From Pseudactinotalea terrae (GTDB lineage: Bacteria; Actinomycetota; Actinomycetes; Actinomycetales; Beutenbergiaceae), in assembly GCF_009733845.1 (NCBI RefSeq), contig NZ_WNXZ01000003.1, positions 558,001 to 622,000 of the forward strand: a stretch of DNA of 64,000 nt. The letters run 5' to 3'. Position numbers and translations under genes: made by a program. This document shows positions 36,841-45,255 of this stretch, one piece after another; the stretch's first letter is position 1, and the number at the start of each line of letters is the position of its first letter. The notes under the pieces are model-generated. The model was not told where the DNA came from, did not search any database, and saw only the letters and a list, made by a program, of their open reading frames with translations.

Positions 36841-37845
36841 TCAGAGTGCGGCGGCGACCCGCTCGGAGAACTCCACGAGGCGGTTCGAGAACCCCCACTC
36901 GTTGTCGTACCAGCCGTGCACCTTGACGTGCGTCCCGACGGCCTGGGTCAGCGGGGCGTCGAAGATCGAGGAGTGCGGGTTGCCCACGATGTCCGCGGAG
37001 ACCAGCGGCGCCTCCGAGTACTGCAGGTAGCGCTGCAGCCGCGGCGAGGCGGCGGCCTCGGCGAACGCGGCGTTGACCTCCTCGACACCAGCGGCGCGCT
37101 GGAGCACGACCGTGAGATCGGTGATCGAGCCGACGGGTACCGGGACCCGCATGGCGGCACCGGTCAACCGCCCTTCGAGCTCGGGCATCACCTTGCCGAT
37201 CGCCTTCGCCGCGCCGGAGGAGGCCGGGATGATCGAGACGGCAGCGGCTCGGGCGCGGCGCAGATCGGAGTGCGGCGCGTCGTGGAGGCGCTGGTCGCCC
37301 GTGTAGGCGTGCACGGTCGTCATCAGACCGGACTCGATGCCGAACGCCTCGTGCAGCACCTTCGCGAGCGGGGCGAGGGAATTCGTGGTGCAGGAGCCGT
37401 TGGAGAACACGTCGTGGCTGTCCACGTCGAGCTGGTCGTCGTTCACACCGAGGACGAACGTGGGGACGTCGCCCTTCGCGGGCGCGGAGACGACGACCTT
37501 CCTGGCGCCTCCCTGCAGGTGGGCGGCCGCCGCGGCGCCGTCGGTGAAACGTCCCGTGGACTCGATGATCACGTCGGCGCCCACGTCGCCCCAGGGGATC
37601 GCCGCCGGGTCGGGCTGGGCGAGGACGGTGATGCGCTTGTCGCCGACGGTGATCGTGTCGCCGTCCACGGTGACGCCGTCGAGGTGACCCGAGACCGAGT
37701 CCCACTCCAGCAAGGTCGCCAGCGTGCGGGCGTCGGTCAGGTCGTTGACGGCGACCACCTCGAGGTCGGAGTCGGTGGCCAGCGCGGCGCGCAGGTAGCT
37801 GCGCCCGATCCGCCCGAAACCGTTGATGCCGATGCGTGCTGTCAT
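36841..37845 (-). CDS. gap: glyceraldehyde-3-phosphate dehydrogenase (type I)
   Basis: The 334-residue enzyme has the NAD site 'RIGINGFGRIGRSYLRAAL', the catalytic 'SNGSCTTNSLAPLAKVLHEA' with Cys 152, 'MTTVHAYTGDQRLHDAPHSD' and 'WYDNEWGFSNRLVEFSERVA'. The usual CTTNC is CTTNS here, so the second cysteine is absent. It is coupled to a TetR gene rather than to pgk and tpi, so it may be a second, conditionally expressed GAPDH. Its cofactor preference cannot be read with certainty. Confidence 0.96.
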   Translation of the reverse strand: MTARIGINGFGRIGRSYLRAALATDSDLEVVAVNDLTDARTLATLLEWDSVSGHLDGVTVDGDTITVGDKRITVLAQPDPAAIPWGDVGADVIIESTGRFTDGAAAAAHLQGGARKVVVSAPAKGDVPTFVLGVNDDQLDVDSHDVFSNGSCTTNSLAPLAKVLHEAFGIESGLMTTVHAYTGDQRLHDAPHSDLRRARAAAVSIIPASSGAAKAIGKVMPELEGRLTGAAMRVPVPVGSITDLTVVLQRAAGVEEVNAAFAEAAASPRLQRYLQYSEAPLVSADIVGNPHSSIFDAPLTQAVGTHVKVHGWYDNEWGFSNRLVEFSERVAAAL

Positions 37846-38450
37846 GATGCTGTCTCTCTCTCGTCGGGGTGCTGGGATGCGGCCTCCCGCGGCGGTGCGG
37901 CCGCGCGGAGCAGGTCGAGCGCGCCGGCGCGGGCGTCGACGTCGGGCTGAGGGTCGCGCCGTGCGATCGCGAGCACGTAGCCGCCCTGCAGGACCGCCAT
38001 GAGGGTGTGGGCGAGTCGCTCGGGGTCGATGTCGGCGCGCAGCTCGTGGGCATCCACGGCCTCGCGCAGGACCCGCACCCAGGTGCTGTGGACCTCGGTG
38101 AAGACGCGCGCCACCGGCGCGAGCAGCACCGGGTCCTCGCGCACCTGCGGGTCCTGGGTCATCCGGCCGACCTTGCAGCCCTTGAGGGACTCGCGCGCCC
38201 GCATCAGGTGGGCCTCGATCCGGGCCATCGGGCTCCCCGGCCCGTCGAGCGCGGAGGTGGACGGCATGAGGTCGGCGATGTTGCGCTCGAGCGCAGCGAC
38301 GCCGAGATCGCGCTTGCTGGGGAAGTGGTGGTACATGCTGCCCTGGCCCACGCCCGAGCGTTCACGCACCTCACGCGGGCTCGCATCCGCGTAGCCGCGC
38401 TCCCACATCAGCTCGCTCATCGCCTCGACGAGGCGGTCGCGTGAGGTCAT
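37842..38450 (-). CDS. TetR/AcrR family regulator
   Basis: The 202-residue regulator has an N-terminal TetR helix-turn-helix ('RDRLVEAMSELMWERGYADA', 'REVRERSGVGQGSMYHHFPS') and a C-terminal ligand domain that contains 'SLKGCKVGRMTQDPQVREDP' with a single Cys. This C-terminal region resembles the LmrA/YxaF-type regulators. Its stop overlaps the gap start (ATGA), so repressor and enzyme are made together. A 16-bp palindrome lies 12 bases upstream of its start and should be its own operator. Confidence 0.92.
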   Translation of the reverse strand: MTSRDRLVEAMSELMWERGYADASPREVRERSGVGQGSMYHHFPSKRDLGVAALERNIADLMPSTSALDGPGSPMARIEAHLMRARESLKGCKVGRMTQDPQVREDPVLLAPVARVFTEVHSTWVRVLREAVDAHELRADIDPERLAHTLMAVLQGGYVLAIARRDPQPDVDARAGALDLLRAAAPPREAASQHPDERETAS

Positions 38451-38462
38451 GGGACGAGAGTA

Positions 38463-38478
38463 TACCTACCTCTAGGTA
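38463..38478. promoter_or_regulatory. candidate TetR operator for the tetR-gap operon
   Basis: TACCTACCTCTAGGTA is an inverted repeat of six bases (TACCTA/TAGGTA) around CCTC, placed 13-28 bases upstream of the TetR start. It lies in an AT-richer patch and is a good autorepression site. Confidence 0.7.
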
Positions 38479-38556
38479 CAGTCGGCTCGCACCGGTGTCG
38501 ACGGCGCAGCTGGACTGCCTGGAACGCCAGTGCCCGCGCGCGGCCAGCCCGGGAAG

Positions 38557-38585
38557 CCAGGGTTCGCTGCGGTGGCGAGCCCTGG
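38557..38585 (-). terminator. terminator after argG
   Basis: An 11-bp stem (CCAGGGTTCGC / GCGAGCCCTGG, one G-T pair) with a seven-base loop starts 17 bases after the argG stop. Confidence 0.7.
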
Positions 38586-38602
38586 GGCACCGGGCCAGGA
38601 GA

Positions 38603-40081
<1,479 letters not shown>

Positions 40082-40130
40082 TCACGGTGTCGCCTCGCTC
40101 ACAGGGGGAGCGCGGCGGAGTGCGTGGCGG

Positions 40131-40222
40131 GCGTTGCGGAGGTGACCTCAACGGCACGTGGTGCAACGGGCAGTGCTGCCGGCGTTGCGGAAGTGACCCC
40201 AACGGCACGTGCGGCAACGGGC
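40131..40222. repeat. 41-bp direct repeat, two copies
   Basis: Copies at 40131-40171 and 40182-40222 match at 37 of 41 bases. Each starts GCGTTGCGGA and ends GCAACGGGC, so the ends are partly palindromic (GTTGC / GCAAC). They fill the gap between the argG promoter and the csp terminator. No gene is seen. Confidence 0.75.
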
Positions 40223-40252
40223 TGGGCCGCCCGGACGCCGTCGGGAAAGGCA

Positions 40253-40284
40253 AACGCGCACCCCGCCGAAGCGGGATGCGCGTT
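40253..40284 (-). terminator. terminator after csp
   Basis: A 14-bp stem with one mismatch and a CGAA tetraloop lies 35 bases after the csp stop. T-containing sequence (GTTTGCCTTT) follows on the minus strand. Confidence 0.85.
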
Positions 40285-40319
40285 GCGAGGACCCTTGCGG
40301 GTCAAGTCAGAGCAGTTGC

Positions 40320-40523
40320 TCAGACGGCGCGGATGTCCTGCGCCTGCGGGCCCTTGGGGCCCTGGGTGATCTCGAACTCCACCTTCTGGTTCTCCTCGAG
40401 CGAGCGGTAGCCGCTGCCGGAGATGGCGGAGAAGTGCGCGAACACGTCGGCACCGCCGTCGTCAGGGGTGATGAAGCCGAAGCCCTTTTCGGCGTTGAAC
40501 CACTTCACGGTTCCGAGGGTCAT
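40320..40523 (-). CDS. cspA: cold-shock protein (CspA family)
   Basis: The 67-residue single-strand nucleic-acid chaperone has the start '[20 protein letters not shown]' with RNP1 (KGFGFI) and '[17 protein letters not shown]' with RNP2. The end is '[17 protein letters not shown]'. The ATG follows GAAGGAGA. The gap of about 130-150 bases before the next features likely holds a long 5' untranslated region, which is common for csp genes. It is a single-gene unit closed by a strong hairpin. Confidence 0.97.
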   Translation of the reverse strand: MTLGTVKWFNAEKGFGFITPDDGGADVFAHFSAISGSGYRSLEENQKVEFEITQGPKGPQAQDIRAV

Positions 40524-40710
40524 GATGTCTCCTTCAAAGATCTGCCGCACCTCTTGCCGGTACGGCTGCCACGGTGAGTCGTCCGTCAGATCTCGAAAGA
40601 AAGCACCCGGCCATCGGAATGGTTGGGCGCCGGTAAGACGTCGATGCACTGCAACTTCAGGAACAAGCGTAGCCGAGGTTCGCCGGTTTCGCGAGGGTTG
40701 ATCTTCCAGC

Positions 40711-40738
40711 TGAACCGATCGGCGTCCCGTCTCGTCTC
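40711..40738 (+). promoter_or_regulatory. ECF (SigL-type) promoter of the yceI-sigma-anti-sigma operon
   Basis: TGAACC (40711-40716), a 16-base spacer and CGTCTC (40733-40738) match the TGAACC-N16/17-CGTgtC consensus known for mycobacterial SigL. It lies 35 bases before the YceI start and would make the operon self-activating. Confidence 0.75.
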
Positions 40739-40773
40739 TGCAGTGTGCGAAACATCGACGACGGGGGATGCTC

Positions 40774-41463
40774 ATGAGCAAGCGCACCAAGGTACTGACA
40801 GGGCTGGCGATCGGGGCGGTGGTGCTCGTCATCGTTGTGCTCGTGGGATCCCGGCTCTACGGCAACTGGGTGAACAGCAACGCCGAGGCGGCGCCCACGC
40901 TGGGAGGGTCGTCCGAGACCGCCCAGGCGTCGTCGTCGGACCAGGATGGCCCCGGTGAGGTGGACGGCGAGTACACGGTGGGCCCCGGCAGCTACGCCGG
41001 CTACCGGGTCGACGAGGTCCTCAACGGGCAGGATGTGACCGTGACCGGGCGGACCGAGGATGTCAGCGGGTCGGTGACCATCGCCGACGGCACGCTCACG
41101 GCGGGCACCATCGAGGTCGACCTGACCACGGTCGCCACGCCTGAGTCGCAGCGCGATGCGTACTTCCGCTCGGAGGCCCTGGAGACCGATGAGTTCCCGA
41201 CGGCGACCTTCGAGCTGACCGAGCCGGTCGCCGTCGCGCTCGACGGCGGTGATGTCGCGCTCGTGGGCGATCTCACCATCCACGGGGTCACCCAGGCCGT
41301 GACGATCACGGCCCAGGCGGGCACGAACGGTGACGCGTTGCAGGTCGTGGGGTCCGTGCCGATCACCTTCGCGGACTACGACGTGCAGGCGCCGGACCTC
41401 GGGTTCGTCGTCGTCGAGGAGGAGGGCGCGATCGAGTTCAGCCTGGAGCTGGCGGCGGGGTGA
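40774..41463 (+). CDS. YceI family protein, membrane-anchored
   Basis: The 229-residue protein has an N-terminal membrane anchor (residues 6-27, [20 protein letters not shown]) and a Ser/Gln/Asp-rich linker. A YceI lipocalin-like domain follows ('[20 protein letters not shown]', '[20 protein letters not shown]', '[16 protein letters not shown]'). YceI domains bind isoprenoids or other lipids. The second of two ATGs was chosen because GGGGGA precedes it. Its stop overlaps the sigma-factor GTG, so it is the first gene of an envelope-stress operon. Confidence 0.92.
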   Translation: MSKRTKVLTGLAIGAVVLVIVVLVGSRLYGNWVNSNAEAAPTLGGSSETAQASSSDQDGPGEVDGEYTVGPGSYAGYRVDEVLNGQDVTVTGRTEDVSGSVTIADGTLTAGTIEVDLTTVATPESQRDAYFRSEALETDEFPTATFELTEPVAVALDGGDVALVGDLTIHGVTQAVTITAQAGTNGDALQVVGSVPITFADYDVQAPDLGFVVVEEEGAIEFSLELAAG

Positions 41464-41981
41464 GCAGCCGCCCGGGCCTTGACGGGGACGCCGATGCGCT
41501 GCTGACCGCGGTGCACGCGTCGTTCGGCGCGGACCTGCACAGGTACGTGGCGGCGATGATCGACCATGCCAGGGCGGCCGATGTGGTGCAGGAGACGCTG
41601 CTGCGGGCGTGGCGCCATCCGGACGTGCTCACGCGGCCCGAGGGCTCGGTGCGTGCCTGGTTGTTCACGGTGGCCCGGAACCTCGTCATCGACGAGGCCC
41701 GCAGCGCGCACCGGCGCCGCGAGCTCACCACCGACGAGATGCCGGAACCCGGGGTCGGCGACCGTACCCAAGAGGTGCTGGACGCGTGGTTGGTCGCGGA
41801 TGCGCTGGTCGAGCTGTCGGCCGAGCACCGCGCGGTGGTGGTCGGCTCGTACTACCGCGGTCGGTCCGTCGCCGAGCTGAGCCGCGAGCTGGACATCCCG
41901 CCGGGCACCGTGAAGTCCCGGCTTCACTACGGGCTTCGCGCCATGCGCCTGGCGCTGCAGGAGAGAGGAGTCACCTCGTGA
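41460..41981 (+). CDS. ECF RNA polymerase sigma factor (SigL-like)
   Basis: The 173-residue sigma factor has region 2 ('LHRYVAAMIDHARAADVVQE', 'ETLLRAWRHPDVLTRPEGSV', 'AWLFTVARNLVIDEARSAHR') and region 4 ('LVELSAEHRAVVVGSYYRGR', 'VAELSRELDIPPGTVKSRLH'). The GTG overlaps the YceI stop and its own stop overlaps the anti-sigma GTG. The promoter upstream of the operon fits SigL, and the anti-sigma type also fits, so a SigL-like factor with feedback on its own operon is a sound inference. Confidence 0.93.
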   Translation: MSSRPGLDGDADALLTAVHASFGADLHRYVAAMIDHARAADVVQETLLRAWRHPDVLTRPEGSVRAWLFTVARNLVIDEARSAHRRRELTTDEMPEPGVGDRTQEVLDAWLVADALVELSAEHRAVVVGSYYRGRSVAELSRELDIPPGTVKSRLHYGLRAMRLALQERGVTS

Positions 41982-42688
41982 GCGAGGACAGGTACCGGGA
42001 GTGGGACGCGGCCTACGTGGTCGGTGCGCTCAGCTCGTCCGAGCGGCGCGAGTTCGAGCGCCACGTCGCCGGCTGCGACGCCTGTCGCGAAGCCGTCTCC
42101 GAGCTCGCGGGCATGCCCGCGGTGCTCTCGGAGCTGACCCGGGAGCAGGCGGTCGCCCTGGCTCCGCCGGGGATGCCCGACGGCGATCGCTCGGGTGGGG
42201 CGCAGGTGGTGCCGATCGCCTCGCTCGCTCGGGCCGCTGCGCGGGGGCGGAAGCGGCGCCGGCTGTGGCAGGCGGCGGCTGCCGTCGGGCTGGTCGCGGC
42301 CGGCGGGGTCGGGGGCGTGACGCTGAGCGAGGTGGGTGGCGGCGCCGACGCCGCCGTGACGGCTGTCACGCTGGAGCCCGTGGACGGCAGCGAGGTGAGC
42401 GCGGACCTGATGCTCACGCCGTCCACCTGGGGGACCCGGATGGAGTGGTCCTGCTCGTACGCCAGTCGCGGCGGCGGCGCGGGGCCTTCCGCGGGTGTCT
42501 ACACCCTGGTGCTGATCGACGACGACGGCACCCGGACCGTGGCGGCCACCTGGAGCGCCGACGGCGGTGAGCACGCCAGCGGCCTGCTCGCCTCATCGGC
42601 CATCGGCGTCGACGACATCAGCAGGATCGAGCTCGGTGTCGAGGGCGTCGACGTCGTGCTGGCGGCCGCGGACCTCTCCGACGTCTGA
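41978..42688 (+). CDS. zinc-binding anti-sigma factor (RslA-like)
   Basis: The 236-residue protein has an N-terminal ZAS domain ('YVVGALSSSERREFERHVAG' then H-V-A-G-C-D-A-C, the HxxxCxxC zinc site) that should sequester the sigma factor. One membrane helix is at about residues 92-115 (LWQAAAAVGLVAAGGVGGV). An extracytoplasmic C-terminal domain follows ('VTAVTLEPVDGSEVSADLML', 'WSCSYASRGGG', 'YTLVLIDDDG'), as in anti-sigma-K/L proteins. Redox change of the zinc cysteines is a known way to release the sigma factor. Confidence 0.93.
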   Translation: MSEDRYREWDAAYVVGALSSSERREFERHVAGCDACREAVSELAGMPAVLSELTREQAVALAPPGMPDGDRSGGAQVVPIASLARAAARGRKRRRLWQAAAAVGLVAAGGVGGVTLSEVGGGADAAVTAVTLEPVDGSEVSADLMLTPSTWGTRMEWSCSYASRGGGAGPSAGVYTLVLIDDDGTRTVAATWSADGGEHASGLLASSAIGVDDISRIELGVEGVDVVLAAADLSDV

Positions 42689-42724
42689 TCGAGGTCTCGG
42701 CGCGGCCGCAGGCCAGGTGTGCGA

Positions 42725-42762
42725 AAGGCCCGCTACCGGAGTTCGCGCTGGTAGCGGGCCTT
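42725..42762. terminator. bidirectional terminator between anti-sigma gene and tRNA-Lys
   Basis: A 13-bp stem (AAGGCCCGCTACC / GGTAGCGGGCCTT) with a 12-base loop lies between the convergent anti-sigma gene and tRNA-Lys and can serve both. Confidence 0.85.
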
Positions 42763-42767
42763 CGTGG

Positions 42768-42840
42768 TACACCCCCTGGGACTCGAACCCAGAACCCAGT
42801 GATTAAGAGTCACTTGCTCTGCCAATTGAGCTAGAGGTGC
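42768..42840 (-). tRNA. tRNA-Lys (anticodon CUU)
   Basis: The minus strand gives a 73-base tRNA: acceptor GCACCTC/GGGGTGT (one G-U at 1-72), D arm GCTC...GAGC, anticodon stem AGTGA/TCACT with loop CTCTTAA (anticodon CTT), T arm CTGGG-TTCGAGT-CCCAG, discriminator A. No CCA is encoded. Confidence 0.96.
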
Positions 42841-42917
42841 TTGCCGACGAACAAGTCTAGCGCACCTCCACAGGGTGGTCGGCAGCCGCAGGAGTGGTCG
42901 TGGCCACACTCTGACCG

Positions 42918-43358
42918 TCAGGCCGAGAGGTGCCGGGGAAGGCGGTCGAGGCAGTCGTTCCAGCCCTGCTCGGCGCCGCCGTCGGCGATGTGGGCGGTCG
43001 AGGTGTGCCGCACGGTGACCTCGGTGCCCTGCCCTCTCGGGGAGAAGGTCACCTCGACCTCGTCGACGACGGGCTCGCCGTCGATCTCGGCGGGGGAGCC
43101 GTCGCTGATCCAGATCCAGGTCATCGCCAGCATCGAGGGTGGGGCGAGCGTGGTGAAGGTGCCGGTGACACCCATCCCGACGGCGGCGCTGTGGATCCGA
43201 TATGTGCCACCTTCGCGCGGGTCGAGGTCATAGGTGGTGTCCGGCCACTGCGGCCACCACCACTGTGCGAGCTCGACCGGATCGACCCAGGCCCGGAACG
43301 CGCGCTCGGGCCCGACGGGCACCTCCCGGACGATCGTGATCGTGGTGGTCTCGCTCAT
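42918..43358 (-). CDS. SRPBCC/AHSA1 domain protein
   Basis: The 146-residue protein has the AHSA1-like pattern 'IVREVPVGPERAFRAWVDPV', 'AQWWWPQWPDTTYDLDPREG', 'GGTYRIHSAAVGMGVTGTFT', 'EVEVTFSPRGQGTEVTVRHT' and a final 'EQGWNDCLDRLPRHL' helix. It is coupled to an ArsR regulator (ATGA overlap), a frequent pair in which the regulator represses both. The ligand is unknown. Confidence 0.9.
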   Translation of the reverse strand: MSETTTITIVREVPVGPERAFRAWVDPVELAQWWWPQWPDTTYDLDPREGGTYRIHSAAVGMGVTGTFTTLAPPSMLAMTWIWISDGSPAEIDGEPVVDEVEVTFSPRGQGTEVTVRHTSTAHIADGGAEQGWNDCLDRLPRHLSA

Positions 43359-43696
43359 GGCGTGCTCCCATCGGGTGAGGCTTGGCTGTGCAGGTGCGCT
43401 GCGTACCGGTCGAGGTGGTTCGCCCAGAACAGCCGGGTACGGGTGGCCCACTCGACCAGCATCTCGAGGCTGCCTGGCACGAGGCTGACCGTGACCACCC
43501 GGCCATCCTTGACGCGGGTGACCAGGCCGCCGTCGACCAGGCGATCGAGGTGCTTGAGCACGGCCGGCACGCTCACGCTCAGGTGGGCAGCGAGGTCGGT
43601 CACGGACGCCGGGCCGGTCGCGAGTCGCTCGACGATGCGACGCCGTGGCTCGCTCGCGATCGCCGCCGCGGTGGCGTCCAGCGAGATAGCGGGCAT
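43355..43696 (-). CDS. ArsR-family helix-turn-helix regulator
   Basis: The 113-residue winged helix regulator has 'AIASEPRRRIVERLATGPAS', 'VTDLAAHLSVSVPAVLKHLD' (recognition helix) and 'LVTRVKDGRVVTVSLVPGSL' (wing). No metal-binding Cys motif is present, so it is the non-metal SdpR-like type that accompanies AHSA1 proteins. A TTAACCAATCGGTAA site lies just upstream. Confidence 0.93.
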   Translation of the reverse strand: MPAISLDATAAAIASEPRRRIVERLATGPASVTDLAAHLSVSVPAVLKHLDRLVDGGLVTRVKDGRVVTVSLVPGSLEMLVEWATRTRLFWANHLDRYAAHLHSQASPDGSTP

Positions 43697-43714
43697 GGTG
43701 TGACGGTAGCAGAT

Positions 43715-43733
43715 ACTTAACCAATCGGTAAGG
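43715..43733. promoter_or_regulatory. candidate ArsR operator
   Basis: TTAACCAATCGGTAA (43717-43731) is an imperfect inverted repeat like the TTAACCaaTTGGTTAA sites bound by SdpR-type ArsR proteins. It is in the 65-base gap between the divergent ArsR and ATP-grasp genes and could control both. Confidence 0.55.
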
Positions 43734-43761
43734 TAATGCGGATCCCGGTACGGTTCGGTTT

Positions 43762-44712
43762 GTGCCCAAGCCTCATATCGCGCTCGTGACCTGCGCGGAC
43801 CTGCCTGACCTGGAGCCCGAGGACCGGCCGCTGCTGGACGCCTTGCGAGAGCGCGACGCGGAGGTGAGCGTCGCCGTCTGGAACGACCCGGACGTGGACT
43901 GGAGCGCGTTCGACGGCTCGGTGCTCCGCTCGACCTGGGACTACACCGACAACTACGAGGCGTTCATCTCCTGGGCGCGATCGGTGCCGCGGCTGCTCAA
44001 CCCGCCGAACGTGGTGCGCTGGAACTCCGACAAGCACTACCTGGAGCGGCTCGCCGCGCACGGCCTCGACGTCGTCGAGACCACGTGGCTCGAGCCCGAC
44101 CGCAACTTCGACAAGCGGGCTCTGCACAACCGCTTCCCGGCGCGCGAGGACTTCGTGATCAAGCCCGCCATCTCGGCCGGCTCGAAGGACACGGGTCGCT
44201 ACACGGCCACCGACGCCGACTCACGGCGGTATGCGATCGAGCACGCCGAGCGGCTGCTGAAGGCAGGCCGGTCCGTGATGGTGCAGCGATACATCCCCGA
44301 GGTCGACTCGGTCGGCGAGTCAGCGCTGATCTTCCTCCACGGCACGTTCTCGCACTCGGTGCACAAGGACGCGATGCTCGCGCCTGGCGACGACGACGTG
44401 GTCGACGGCCTCTACCGGCCCGAGAGCATGTCGCAGCACCAGGCGACCGACGCCGAGATCGAGGCCGCCCAGAACGTGCTCGCGTTCGCGCGCGCCCGTA
44501 TCCCGGGCCGGAACCCCTCGAGCAGGCCCCTGCTCTACGCGCGGGTCGACCTCGTCACGCCGAGATCGGGCTCGCCGGTCCTGATGGAGCTCGAGCTCGT
44601 GGAGCCGTCGCTGTTCTTCTCGCTCGCCCCCGGCTCGCTCGAGCGCTTCGCCGACGCGATCCTCGCCGAGGTGCGGATGGGACCGGACACCCACAACATC
44701 GAGCTGGCCTGA
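43762..44712 (+). CDS. ATP-grasp domain protein
   Basis: The 316-residue protein has the ATP-grasp fold: N-terminal 'HIALVTCADLPDLEPEDRPL' and 'WNDPDVDWSAFDGSVLRSTW', then the ATP site 'DFVIKPAISAGSKDTGRYT' and 'VMVQRYIPEVDSVGESALIF'. The metal-binding end is 'VLMELELVEPSLFF'. The set resembles DcsG-type and glutathione-synthetase-like ligases that join a carboxylate to an amine. There are no biosynthetic neighbours. The GTG start is the only one near the promoter gap. Confidence 0.85.
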   Translation: MPKPHIALVTCADLPDLEPEDRPLLDALRERDAEVSVAVWNDPDVDWSAFDGSVLRSTWDYTDNYEAFISWARSVPRLLNPPNVVRWNSDKHYLERLAAHGLDVVETTWLEPDRNFDKRALHNRFPAREDFVIKPAISAGSKDTGRYTATDADSRRYAIEHAERLLKAGRSVMVQRYIPEVDSVGESALIFLHGTFSHSVHKDAMLAPGDDDVVDGLYRPESMSQHQATDAEIEAAQNVLAFARARIPGRNPSSRPLLYARVDLVTPRSGSPVLMELELVEPSLFFSLAPGSLERFADAILAEVRMGPDTHNIELA

Positions 44713-44755
44713 GTCGGGCGCTCGAGGCGCGCGACCGCGCTCGGGAAGCGTGCGG

Positions 44756-44926
44756 TCAGCGTCCGAAGAGGCGCGAGAACAACCCGCCTGTGCTGGGCTC
44801 CTGAGAGGTGTCGTGACCGGGGCACCACTGGCCGGCGGGCACGGCACGCTTGACGTCGGCGATGTGCTGGCCACATCCCGCCCACGTCGTCTTGCCGCAG
44901 GTCTTGCAGGTGACGGGTCGACACAT
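44756..44926 (-). CDS. small CxxC zinc-ribbon protein
   Basis: The 56-residue protein begins MCRPVTCKTCGKTTWAGCGQ and contains 'HIADVKRAVPAGQWCPGH', with five further Cys/His positions that could bind one metal ion. A Ser/Gly tail ends in 'GLFSRLFGR'. The ATG is preceded by AAAGGAGA with good spacing. It follows the CstR-like gene by 27 bases in the same direction, so it belongs to the persulfide operon. Small proteins of this type are common in actinomycetes but their role is not known. Confidence 0.75.
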   Translation of the reverse strand: MCRPVTCKTCGKTTWAGCGQHIADVKRAVPAGQWCPGHDTSQEPSTGGLFSRLFGR

Positions 44927-44953
44927 AGGTGGTTCTCCTTTGCTGGGGTTGTC

Positions 44954-45229
44954 TCAGGCGAGGGTGAGGAAGAGCTTCTCGAGCTCCTCGGTGGTGATGT
45001 CGTCGGCGCGGTTGGTGCCGTCGGGATCGGCGATGCAGTCCTTCATCGCGGAGGCGATGATCGCGAAACCGGCCCGGTCCAGGGCTGAGGAGACGGCGGC
45101 CAGCTGGGTGACCACATCCCGGCACGAGCCACCGCCGTCGACGGCGGCGATGACGGCGTCGAGCTGGCCGCGCGCGCGGCTGAGCCGGTTGCGGATGCGG
45201 CGTTGCGTCTCGAGATCACTGGTGGGCAT
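44954..45229 (-). CDS. cstR: CsoR/CstR-family repressor, persulfide-sensing type
   Basis: The 91-residue all-helical repressor has 'ETQRRIRNRLSRARGQLDAV', 'DGGGSCRDVVTQLAAVSSAL' with Cys 36, 'IIASAMKDCIADPDGT' with Cys 65, and an acidic tail. Copper-sensing CsoR proteins also have a His four residues before the second Cys. Here that residue is Ala, so copper binding is unlikely and the two-cysteine pattern fits CstR, which forms di- or trisulfide bridges with persulfides. It lies between the CoA-disulfide reductase-rhodanese gene and a zinc-ribbon gene. Confidence 0.88.
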   Translation of the reverse strand: MPTSDLETQRRIRNRLSRARGQLDAVIAAVDGGGSCRDVVTQLAAVSSALDRAGFAIIASAMKDCIADPDGTNRADDITTEELEKLFLTLA

Positions 45230-45255
45230 GGGAGCTCCTGTTCGGGTCGTGAGGG

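Noticed and set aside
35567-38053. An uninterrupted minus-strand frame that seems to fuse the kinase to sequence under gap
   Set aside because: Upstream of MVPVTPTRSR the frame runs out of phase through gap and a terminator hairpin. The kinase starts at 36778.
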